Both the position numbers and the translations under genes were made by a program. Positions 29,831 through 38,337 of a DNA stretch of 61,251 nt are shown here, one piece after another. Positions within the stretch are counted from its first letter, which is position 1, and every line of letters begins with the position of its first letter. This stretch comes from Isotricha intestinalis (Eukaryota > Ciliophora > Litostomatea > Vestibuliferida > Isotrichidae): contig JAJJLU010003519.1 of assembly GCA_023807065.1 (NCBI GenBank), forward strand, positions 1 to 61,251, written 5' to 3'. The notes under the pieces are model-generated. The model searched no databases, had not been told where the DNA came from, and worked only from the letters and a program-made list of their open reading frames with translations.

Positions 29831-30579
29831 TATTTGATTATTTATCATTTTCTATTCTATTATATTGTAGTTAGATTTCATTTTATTTTAAACGACAAAG
29901 TTTTAATTATGATATTAAAAAAAAATTTGTAAATATTTTATTTTTATATATTTTGTAAATTAAAAAAAATCAATTTATAAACAAATTTTTATTTTGAAAT
30001 AGTAATTGGAAAAAATTCAAATATAAGATTTAATAAATAGAAAATATATAAATATTAAAGGAATATCCAAATAATAAATAATTATTAATAAATAAAATAG
30101 TTTAAATAGTTAATGCTGAATGTTTAAATATAAATTATACAAAACAAAAGAATTATAATTTCTTATATAAATCTCAAAAAGATAAAAATCAAATTCAAAA
30201 TATACAAATCAATAATTAATGAAAAAAAATATAAAAAATTACAGATATTCAAATAGAAAAATCTTTTCATAAGTAAGAAGGAATAAACATAAATAATAAA
30301 TATATATTATATTGTCATTATTGGTGAATATTACCCTTCAAGAAAAACCGCCAGATTTAATGTTCTTCACTTTCAGTCTAACATTTTAAGAGTTAAGAAA
30401 CAATCCAAACCGTCTTAAATAAATTTTTTCTTATTATTTTGATTTATAATATTTAAATATATTTTTTTCGTAAGAACATAAATTTTATATTTTATTGTTA
30501 TTTTTGTATATATATTTTGGTAAAATGGTTTTTTATTTATTTTTATCAATGTTTAAATATAAAAATAAAATTAATATTA
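29831..30579. other. Spacer of about 750 bp with a G+C-richer island
   Basis: Mostly A/T with no gene. A 36-codon open stretch on the plus strand (about 30108-30219, NAECLNINYTKQKNYNFLY...) is near chance length. A distinct island at about 30318-30416 has visibly more G+C than its flanks and is listed separately. Confidence 0.4.
30318..30416. ncRNA. Candidate structured non-coding RNA (unassigned)
   Basis: About 100 bp with clearly higher G+C than the surrounding spacer. It lacks an open reading frame of note and includes an inverted pair AATGTT (30360s) and AACATT (about 30384) around a 15-nt loop. It matches no snRNA, SRP, 5S or tRNA signature that I can recognise, and lacks clear Pol III A/B boxes. 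In this genome G+C islands outside genes are unusual (the tRNA is another), so a small RNA is possible, but strand and ends are unknown. Confidence 0.2.
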
Positions 30580-31296
30580 ATGAGTGAAGAAAGGAAAAAA
30601 TTAGCAAATAAAATAAGAACAAGTCTTTTAATTATAATATATGATGAATTAAATAAAATGAAAAATTCAAATAAAAATATATTATTAGTAAATAGTGAAG
30701 AATCAAAAGAATATGAAAAAAAATTTGATAATTTTGTAATAATAGAAAGAGAATCTCATATGAGTTCAAATAAAAATTTGTTCGAAAATATTTCTTTCAC
30801 AAATTTCTTTAATCCTCCAAATGATTTTCAAAAAGAAAAAACTTTCATTTCTCAAAAAATTCAAATTTCAAAAAGAAGAAATGCAATATTTAAAGTGAGA
30901 AAAAAAAAAAATTTTGATTTTAATACCAGAAAAGAATATGAGTTTAAACAAAAATTGATTGATGAAAGTGTAAGAGCATTAAGATTTTTTTGTTTTCATT
31001 TAAAAAGTAAAGATGAATTAAATAATAAAAATAATCAAAGAAATAAAAGTGCAATTTTAAGAAGAAAAAAATTTTCTCATTTAATCAATCAAAAAAGTAT
31101 TTTCACTTTAAGGCAAAATAATATTTTGAAAAGAGAAAGTAAAGAGATTGATAAAGATTCTGAAAGTATTATTATTTTACATAAAATGTGGAATTCTAAA
31201 AAAAAAAAAATTAATAATAAAAAAAAATATTATTTTAATAATTCTCCGAAAAAATGTAATTATACAACTCGAGAAAAACTTCTTTTTAATGAATAA
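30580..31296 (+). CDS. Small basic protein of unknown function
   Basis: 238 residues from ATG at 30580 (MSEERKKLANKIRTSLL) to TAA. The frame is open further upstream, to about 30517, but only from a TTG, so the ATG is chosen. The N-terminal about 35 residues form an amphipathic helix (ANKIRTSLLIIIYDELNKM). The rest is strongly Lys/Arg/Asn-rich with basic patches (KVRKKKNFDFNTRKEYEFK, NKSAILRRKKFSHLI). No domain, signal peptide or membrane segment seen. It could be nuclear or nucleic-acid binding because of charge, but that is only a guess. Confidence 0.6.
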   Translation: MSEERKKLANKIRTSLLIIIYDELNKMKNSNKNILLVNSEESKEYEKKFDNFVIIERESHMSSNKNLFENISFTNFFNPPNDFQKEKTFISQKIQISKRRNAIFKVRKKKNFDFNTRKEYEFKQKLIDESVRALRFFCFHLKSKDELNNKNNQRNKSAILRRKKFSHLINQKSIFTLRQNNILKRESKEIDKDSESIIILHKMWNSKKKKINNKKKYYFNNSPKKCNYTTREKLLFNE

Positions 31297-31512
31297 TTTA
31301 TTTATTTTGTTTTTTGTAAAGATAATTATTATTTTTTATTTTGATAAAAAAATGTTAAGAAATGATTTTCTTTTGATTTATTATTTTGTAATATTAAATT
31401 TGATTTAAATAATTAAAAAAAAAAATAAATAAAAATATAATTAAATAAGTTATAATCTAAAATGATATATTTATTAATTATATATTTTTTATGATAAATA
31501 AAAAAAATTATA

Positions 31513-32646
31513 ATGGAAAATAAAAGTGATTTTTTAAATTTAAATAAGAAACTTCCTCAAATTAGGAATTATCAATTATTAAAAAAATTAGGTGAAGGTT
31601 CCTATGGTAAAATATATTTAGCAAAAGACACAAAAAATTCTTCCTTAGTGGCATTAAAAATAATAGATAAAACTTTTTTAGAACTTTTAGGTAAAACAGA
31701 AGAAGCATTTATAGAACAATATATGTTAATTCATTTAAAAAATAATAATATAATAAATTTACTTTCATGTTTTCAAACAAAACAAAAATTAATTTTCGTA
31801 ATTGAATATTTTAAAAATGGAAATTTTGAAAATTATTTAAAACAAATCCAAAATAAAAATGGTATTTTATCATATGAAACAAGTAAATTTTATTTAGCAG
31901 AATTATTAAATATATTATTATTATTTCAAGAAAAAAATGTAGCTCATTTAGATTTAAAACCAGGAAATATATTATTAGATGAAAGACTACATTTAAAATT
32001 AATAGATTTTGCAACATGTAAAATAATAGGAAAAGAATTTGATTTAAAATCAAAAAAATTTATAAATAAAAATATAAAAAAAGAAGATATTCAATTAATT
32101 GGAACTGCAGAATATGTTTCTCCAGAAATAATAAATAAAAATGTTATTAATTATAAAAGTTGTGATATTTGGTCTTTTGGAATAATTATGTATGAATTAT
32201 TTCATGGTTATACTCCTTTTAAAGGAAATAATGATAAAGAAACTATTGAAAATATTAAAAAAGGTAAATTTGAAATTAATGAAAAATTACCTTTTGAAGT
32301 TAAAGACCTTATTAAACAATTATTAAATTATAATCAAGAAGAAAGATTAGGAGTAAATGATATTAAAGATATTATGAATCATAATTTTTTTAATGGAATT
32401 AATTTTCTTGATTTATTTAATCAAAAAGTTCCTGAAAATTTAAAAAAATCTTATTCTGAATGTAATCATAGGAAAAATAGCTTTATTGATGAATTATATT
32501 CAATTGATGAATATGATAATGAAATAATTGATAATTCTCTAATTAAGAATCATCATTTTATTAATTTTTCTTGTGGAAATGATTTTTGTGTTGTTAAATT
32601 CGATGAAACTTTAATTAAATTTCATGAAAATTATTTCAAGATTTAA
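31513..32646 (+). CDS. PDK1-like AGC-family protein kinase with altered HRD and DFG motifs
   Basis: 377 residues. The kinase domain covers about residues 21-300: GEGSYGKIYLA loop, LVALKIIDK (ATP lysine), IQLIGTAEYVSPEII as activation segment, and CDIWSFGIIMYELFHGYTPF. The segment order, the GTAEYVSPE motif and the closing HNFFNGINFLDLF...VPENL resemble 3-phosphoinositide-dependent kinase 1 ('GTAQYVSPELL', 'HPFFesv.WenL..q.PP.l'). PDK1 phosphorylates the activation loops of other AGC kinases. Two signature motifs are changed. The catalytic loop reads AHLDLKPGN (Arg of HRD is Leu, Asp kept), and the Mg2+ motif reads DFA (Gly to Ala, Asp kept). Activity is still chemically possible because both aspartates and the lysine remain. 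No PH domain follows, unlike animal PDK1. Confidence 0.75.
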   Translation: MENKSDFLNLNKKLPQIRNYQLLKKLGEGSYGKIYLAKDTKNSSLVALKIIDKTFLELLGKTEEAFIEQYMLIHLKNNNIINLLSCFQTKQKLIFVIEYFKNGNFENYLKQIQNKNGILSYETSKFYLAELLNILLLFQEKNVAHLDLKPGNILLDERLHLKLIDFATCKIIGKEFDLKSKKFINKNIKKEDIQLIGTAEYVSPEIINKNVINYKSCDIWSFGIIMYELFHGYTPFKGNNDKETIENIKKGKFEINEKLPFEVKDLIKQLLNYNQEERLGVNDIKDIMNHNFFNGINFLDLFNQKVPENLKKSYSECNHRKNSFIDELYSIDEYDNEIIDNSLIKNHHFINFSCGNDFCVVKFDETLIKFHENYFKI

Positions 32647-33002
32647 AAGAAAAAAATTTTTGGTAAGTATTTATATATATATATTTATTACTATAAGACA
32701 ATGTTATATTTTAGTTGAATTTAGAAAAATAATTTTGTTTTATATAAAATTAAATATAATCTTTGTTAATAATTATATAGGGGTAATAATTAAACCTAAT
32801 CTTTTTTGTTTTTGTTATTGTTTTTAAATAAATATTTGTTTGAAAAAAAAAAATCAATTTTGGTTGTAATGATATAGTTTATAATATAGTAAATTTTGCT
32901 GTATGAAAAAACTAAATAAGTATATTAATATAAATAAACCTTCTTTAAAAACTTTTAAAAAAAATCTAAAAAAAATATTAAAAAAAAATATGATTCAAAA
33001 AC
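32647..33002. other. Convergent 3' spacer
   Basis: About 350 bp between the convergent PDK1-like and CFAP52 genes. A/T-rich; it contains a short (TA)n stretch near 32670 and A-runs that may serve as polyadenylation regions for both transcripts. No gene seen. Confidence 0.4.
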
Positions 33003-34934
33003 TTAAACAAACTGTTCATGTTGAATATCTGTAGTTCCAGCATTGGCCATTCCTTCTTTATTATATGGAGTAATAAAAGACAAAATAAGAGAATCATACC
33101 CAGTAGAAATTAAATAATTATTATCAAAAGTATAAGCAATTCCAGAGCAAGTTTTAGAATGAGCATAATATTCACTTAAAAATTTTAATCCATTCATTTC
33201 ATAAGTTCTAATAATTCCTAAGCTTCCTCCAGTAGTAACATATTTTCCATCATTAGAAATAGCTAAACCAAAAAGTTCATCAGCTTGATCCATTTTACCA
33301 TAAGGATTAGAAGATATAACTTTAATTGGTTGAGGATATCTCAAATCCCATTGTGTTATCTTCCTATCTTGACCTACTGATATTATTATATTTTCATCTA
33401 TTGGACTTATTCTAAAATTATTCACTCCACCTGAACTTAATTGATATGATGCTATTCTTTTCTCTTTAGATATATCCCATATTAATATTGATTTATCTTT
33501 AGATGTTGTCATTAAGTGAATATCATCTTTAAATAATTCCACTTTTGTTACTTTCTGTAAATGTTCCTTTAAATTACTTACCATTTCCTTAGAACGAATT
33601 TCCCATAATCTAACTTCTCCTTTATATCCCCCAGTCACTACAAATTTACTTTGACTATTCATTGTTATTGCTGATACACCTCCTTTATGTGCATTATCTA
33701 TTTGCCATAATTGCTCTTCTCCATATGTACGATAACATCTTATGTTACCATCATTCCATCCACTTATTATCATATCATCATTAAATTCTAAACATTGTGG
33801 TATTATTGATGGATTTATTTTTATTCTTGTTGATACTGAATAATCATCTAAATTCCATATTCTAATTGTACCATCTAAAGAACATGTTCCAAAACGATAA
33901 TGATCATCGTTTAAATTATAAAAATTAATTATAGCATCAGTGTGATTTTCATTTAAAACAATATTACTTAAATCAATGGCTCGAATACGATAAATAAAAC
34001 CTTTGTCAGTAGAAGCTAATAATTGGAAACCATCTTGTGAAGCAGATAAACTATAAATTGAACCATATAAGGAAATTCTTGCTAATTCTTCACATTTAGG
34101 TTCATCAATATATAATAAAACTAAGGAACCATCACCACCACCAACAACAACTTCATATTTTGTTAAAGGAACAATAGCAGTAACACCTTGAGCACAAATA
34201 ATTTTATTAAAAACAATACTTCTATTCTTAACAAGAATACAAACAATATCACCAGAAGTGGTTCCAGCATATAAATATTTTTCTTCATTTTTCGAGAAAG
34301 CAAGGCAAATATAATTTCTAACAAAATTCCCAGTTTGAACTTCTCCTCTTTCTTGAGTTCCTTGATAAGGATCAACATTCCATAAACACACTTGATTATC
34401 ACCACATGTAGCATATTGATAATTTCTAGTTTCATTACCTCTTTCATCTCTAACGAATCCACCCCAAATAGCGAAAATAGTAGGAAGAGGGAACATAGGA
34501 GTTAAATTAAGTACAATATTCCCTGTTTTCATATCCCAAATAAAACTTCTTTTATCTTTTATATTCCCACAAGAAAATAAGAGTCTATCATCATAAGAAA
34601 AAGATAAACAAGAAACTTCATAATCATGCTCACTTAATGTATAAATAATATTACCTGTTTTATAATCCCAAACGAAGATGTCAGAATTCTCTCCTCGTTG
34701 TCCTGATGCCAACAGGTCTCCATTATGTGAGAGGGCTATGCACGTTACCACATCGTCGTGACCACGGAGTATCTTTTGTTTATTTGGATCATTCATCTCT
34801 GCAAGGATTATCACTCCTCCTGCTATGTATAGATAGTCTATTAGGTTTGGGTGAAGGATTAATGTATTCGGACGCAAACCGTTGTAACCCATTCCGTGCT
34901 CTAATTTTAAATCAAATGTTGTTTGGATTTCCAT
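33003..34934 (-). CDS. CFAP52: CFAP52/WDR16-like ciliary WD40 protein
   Basis: 643 residues, ATG to TAA, close to the usual family length of about 620. The whole protein is two WD40 propellers. GMGYNGLRPNTLILHP, then GGVIILAEMNDPNKQKILRG matches the CFAP52 N-terminus ('iGFnG.vp..L..HPd...liYplG..v.i...'). QTGNFVRNYICLAFSKNEEK, YLYAGTTSGDI, GGGDGSLVLLYID, DDMIISGWNDGNIRCYRTYG, and WQIDNAHKGGVSAITMNS line up with the family in order. CFAP52 is a microtubule inner protein of ciliary doublets, needed for stable motile axonemes. This is the best single clue that the organism builds motile cilia. Codon use is odd: the first about 85 codons are much richer in C/G-ending codons than the rest and than neighbouring genes. 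Confidence 0.88.
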   Translation of the reverse strand: MEIQTTFDLKLEHGMGYNGLRPNTLILHPNLIDYLYIAGGVIILAEMNDPNKQKILRGHDDVVTCIALSHNGDLLASGQRGENSDIFVWDYKTGNIIYTLSEHDYEVSCLSFSYDDRLLFSCGNIKDKRSFIWDMKTGNIVLNLTPMFPLPTIFAIWGGFVRDERGNETRNYQYATCGDNQVCLWNVDPYQGTQERGEVQTGNFVRNYICLAFSKNEEKYLYAGTTSGDIVCILVKNRSIVFNKIICAQGVTAIVPLTKYEVVVGGGDGSLVLLYIDEPKCEELARISLYGSIYSLSASQDGFQLLASTDKGFIYRIRAIDLSNIVLNENHTDAIINFYNLNDDHYRFGTCSLDGTIRIWNLDDYSVSTRIKINPSIIPQCLEFNDDMIISGWNDGNIRCYRTYGEEQLWQIDNAHKGGVSAITMNSQSKFVVTGGYKGEVRLWEIRSKEMVSNLKEHLQKVTKVELFKDDIHLMTTSKDKSILIWDISKEKRIASYQLSSGGVNNFRISPIDENIIISVGQDRKITQWDLRYPQPIKVISSNPYGKMDQADELFGLAISNDGKYVTTGGSLGIIRTYEMNGLKFLSEYYAHSKTCSGIAYTFDNNYLISTGYDSLILSFITPYNKEGMANAGTTDIQHEQFV

Positions 34935-35137
34935 TTTTTCTATTTTGTTTTTTAAGTTATTTTTTTATTTATTTGTTTTTTTGTTCATTTATTTATTTTT
35001 TTTTTTAATTTTTTATTTTTTTTTTTTCGGTTTTTTTTATATTTTTTTTTATTATTTTTTATCGTTGAAGATTTTTAATTAATTTTTTAGTAATTATTTT
35101 TATTATTTATTTGATTTTTTAGTATTAAAATTCTAAA
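34935..35137. promoter_or_regulatory. Bidirectional promoter spacer with T-tracts
   Basis: About 200 bp between divergent starts of the CFAP52 gene and the SCP-type phosphatase gene. It is dominated on the plus strand by long T-runs (34970-35055, for example nine to thirteen T interrupted by single bases). Such poly(dA:dT) tracts commonly exclude nucleosomes at promoters; function here is inferred from position. Confidence 0.45.
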
Positions 35138-37153
35138 ATGTCTATGAAAGGGATTGTTAGTCCAAAAAATATAATAAATTTATCATCATCACATAAAGTT
35201 CTTCCAGCTAATTCATTAGATAAAAAATCAATGTTAATCAGGCCAATAATATCATCAAAACATAAATCAAAAAGACAAAAAGAATTACAAATGAATAATA
35301 ATAAAACTCCCATCAGAAATGAATCAAAAATAGAAGCAAAAAGAATAAAGAATACAAAAGAAAAAAAGAAGAATTATTTCCAAACTTTAAAAGACAAAAT
35401 TTTTAGTCCAGGCGATATAGAACCTTCTAAATTTGAATCAAAAAATTTAAAATTACTATCAGAACTTTCTCAAAGATTAAAAAATCCAGACCCAAAAAAT
35501 AACAATATAACAAATTTAAAGAATAACAAAATAAATGAAGAAATAAAACAAAATATAAATCAATTAAATAAAAACATAAATATAAACAATAACATAAAAT
35601 ATCTTCCAGAGAAGCAATATTATCTTTCAAGTAAAAAAACATTAATATTAGATTTAGATGAAACTTTAGTCCATTCAGCATTTAAATCTTTTTTTTCAAA
35701 AGAAGATATAGTATTTAATATGCAATATGATAATAAACAACATATAATATATGTATTAAAAAGACCATATGTAGATGAATTTTTAGATAAAATGTCAAAA
35801 TTATATGAAATAGTAATTTTCACTGCTTCAATTTCAGATTATGCAAATCCATTATTAAATAAGTTAGATCCTAGAAGAAGAATTTGTCATAGATTATTTA
35901 GACAACATTGTACTTTAAATGGAAATTTATTTATTAAAGATTTAAGTAAAATTGGAAGAGATTTAAAAGATACTATTATTGTTGATAATAATCCTATTTC
36001 TTATTTATATAATAAAGATAATGGAATTCCTATTTTAACTTGGCATTCAAGTCAAAGTGATAATGAATTAATTAAAATTATTCCTCTTTTAGAATTACTT
36101 AGTAAAGTAGATGATGTTAGAGTTGTTATTAAAAAAGTCGTTAATGGTAATTTAATTAATTATTCTGAAGTGAATAAATTAATTAATTCTAAAAAAAATA
36201 ATTATAATCATAATATTAATAATAATAATTATTATTTTTACAACGGTAATGGAAAAGAAAAATATGAAGAAAATAAAAATTTATTCGGTTTAGAAAATAA
36301 TAATTTAAAATCTACTCACTGTATTAAAAAAAATACTCCTTTAAAAAAAAATACAAATAATAATAACAGTTCAAATTCAATTAATAATTCATTAAATTTA
36401 TCATTAATAAATCATAAATTTTCAAATTTTTATTTTAATTCAAATGAAAAGAATACAGTAGGAGATAAAATTAGGGAAAGTTTAAATGGAGATTTTGAAA
36501 ATAGAAAAATAAGTAATTTATTTGAAGATAAAATATATATGGAGAAATATAATAATTTCTATGATCTTAAATTTTATTCAAAACCAACAAAATCTTTTAT
36601 AGATGTAAGAAAAAATGAAGAATTAATATTACCTTCAAATAATTATTCAACTTCATCTTCTAAAAATTTAACAATAAAGAAAAAAAATAAAAAAAGCTTT
36701 TATAATAAATTATTAGAAATGAAAGAAAAAGTTAATCACGATGAAACTGAAAGAAAGTCATTTTCTAAAATAGAAAATTATCATAAATTTAGTGTAGGAA
36801 AATCAAATAGAGATAATAATAATGATATAAATACAATGACTTTGCCTTCTCATTCTTTAGACAAAAAATATTTTTCTTTAAATTCAAGTTTGAAAAATTT
36901 ACTTACAAAATCTATAAACTATACTACTAAAGTTGCTACTATTTATTTACAAGATAAAAATAATAATAATAATAGTTGTTTAGAAAGAAATAGAACAATG
37001 GAAAATTTATCTTTTTTATCTAATAATAATAGTTTTAGTAATTTAATTAATAGAAATTATTCTTATGAAAAAAATTCATCCAATGATTTTAGAGAAAGAT
37101 TTAAAAGTATTAGTGGAATTAATTTTATTAAAACTAAACTTTTTGAAATATAA
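35138..37153 (+). CDS. SCP/Dullard-type (NIF) phosphatase with a long Asn-rich tail
   Basis: 671 residues. Residues about 165-335 are a HAD-superfamily CTD-small-phosphatase domain. KTLILDLDETLVHSAF holds the DxDxT catalytic pair (Asp172/Asp174). YVLKRPYVDEFLDKM, YEIVIFTASISDYANPLLNK, CHRLFRQHCTLNGNLFIKDL and DTIIVDNNPISYLYN are the remaining signature segments of SCP/CTDSPL and Dullard proteins. The family dephosphorylates the Pol II CTD or membrane-linked substrates such as lipin. There is no transmembrane helix, so it looks soluble like SCP. The N-terminal 160 residues are basic. The C-terminal half is low complexity and Asn-rich, with no second domain. Confidence 0.88.
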   Translation: MSMKGIVSPKNIINLSSSHKVLPANSLDKKSMLIRPIISSKHKSKRQKELQMNNNKTPIRNESKIEAKRIKNTKEKKKNYFQTLKDKIFSPGDIEPSKFESKNLKLLSELSQRLKNPDPKNNNITNLKNNKINEEIKQNINQLNKNININNNIKYLPEKQYYLSSKKTLILDLDETLVHSAFKSFFSKEDIVFNMQYDNKQHIIYVLKRPYVDEFLDKMSKLYEIVIFTASISDYANPLLNKLDPRRRICHRLFRQHCTLNGNLFIKDLSKIGRDLKDTIIVDNNPISYLYNKDNGIPILTWHSSQSDNELIKIIPLLELLSKVDDVRVVIKKVVNGNLINYSEVNKLINSKKNNYNHNINNNNYYFYNGNGKEKYEENKNLFGLENNNLKSTHCIKKNTPLKKNTNNNNSSNSINNSLNLSLINHKFSNFYFNSNEKNTVGDKIRESLNGDFENRKISNLFEDKIYMEKYNNFYDLKFYSKPTKSFIDVRKNEELILPSNNYSTSSSKNLTIKKKNKKSFYNKLLEMKEKVNHDETERKSFSKIENYHKFSVGKSNRDNNNDINTMTLPSHSLDKKYFSLNSSLKNLLTKSINYTTKVATIYLQDKNNNNNSCLERNRTMENLSFLSNNNSFSNLINRNYSYEKNSSNDFRERFKSISGINFIKTKLFEI

Positions 37154-37452
37154 TTTTTATTAATAATAATATTTATTAATATTATTATTTAATAAAAATT
37201 GGATATATTTTTTAAAGATTAATTAATTTTTTTAGTATTTATTTAATTATATTAAATTTAAATCTTACATGTTTAATTTTTATATTCAAAAAAATTATTT
37301 TATTAATTTTTTTTTATTATTTATTAAAGCATAAATCTTTTTTCATTCAATTTTTTAAAATATTAATATTAAAAAACATAAAAAACAAATAATCAAAAAA
37401 AAAATTAAAAAAAAACAATAAAACAGAATAAAAATTAAAAAAAAATAAAAAA

Positions 37453-38115
37453 ATGTCTTCCTCAAAAGAGCAATCATTTTTGAAGAATCCAATAACATCA
37501 GAAGACATAATAAAAATAAAGAAAGTATTTCACACATTAGAGAACGATAATCAAGCAATAGATTTTTTAGAGCCAGTAGATTACATAGGATTAAACTTAT
37601 TAGATTATCCTACAATAATAAAGCATCCAATGGATTTAAGTACAGCAAAATCAAAATTATTAAAAAATGAATATTTAACATTTCAAGATTTATATAATGA
37701 CATAGATTTAATATGGAAAAATTGTAAAACTTATAATAGAGAAGGAAGTGAAATTGTTAAAATGGCAATTCATTGTGAAAAAGTATTTAAGAAACAAATG
37801 GAAAAACAATTTAAAAATTATATTATTTCAAGCGGTAAAAAAGAAAAAAATGATTATAAAAATAATAATAATAATAATGAAGGAAATTTAACTATGACTG
37901 AAAAAATGAATTTAACTGATAAAATTAGAATTTTATCTAATGAAGGTTTAACTCAAGTTGTTAAATTAATTATGAAAGAATGTCCTAATGGAATTGAAGA
38001 TATTGATAGTGAAAAATTACAAATTAAAATTGATTTAATTGATCATAGAACTTATGAATTACTTTTAGTCACTATTGATAATTCTTTGAAAGGAGATGAT
38101 AAAGAAAAAAAATAA
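37453..38115 (+). CDS. Compact BET protein: single bromodomain plus NET domain
   Basis: 220 residues. Residues about 20-118 are a bromodomain: EPVDYIGLNLLDYPTIIKHP, then MDLSTAKSKL, and NCKTYNREGSEIVKMA. The Asn of TYN is the acetyl-lysine-contacting residue, in the BET-type context (compare BRD4 'NCYIYNKPGDDIVLMA'). Residues about 150-215 are a NET (extra-terminal) domain (LTDKIRILSNEGLTQVVKLI and ECPNGIEDIDSEKLQIKIDL). BET proteins read acetylated histones and recruit transcription and chromatin factors. Animal and yeast BETs have two bromodomains; plants and many protists have one. At 220 residues this is close to the minimum that can hold both domains. Confidence 0.92.
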   Translation: MSSSKEQSFLKNPITSEDIIKIKKVFHTLENDNQAIDFLEPVDYIGLNLLDYPTIIKHPMDLSTAKSKLLKNEYLTFQDLYNDIDLIWKNCKTYNREGSEIVKMAIHCEKVFKKQMEKQFKNYIISSGKKEKNDYKNNNNNNEGNLTMTEKMNLTDKIRILSNEGLTQVVKLIMKECPNGIEDIDSEKLQIKIDLIDHRTYELLLVTIDNSLKGDDKEKK

Positions 38116-38337
38116 TTTTAATAAGTTTTTTTTTTGAAAAATTAAATGTTTTTTTTTCTTTCTTCCCTTTTTTAAATTTTATTATTTGATTTTTTAAATA
38201 TCTTTTTTTTAATATTTGTTTTTTTTTATATTGTTATTTAAAAATATTTAAATAACAATAATTAAAAAATAAAAAATTAAAAATGAGAAAATGTTTTATT
38301 AAAAATAATTATTTTGTTTAAAATAGAAAAAGATATT

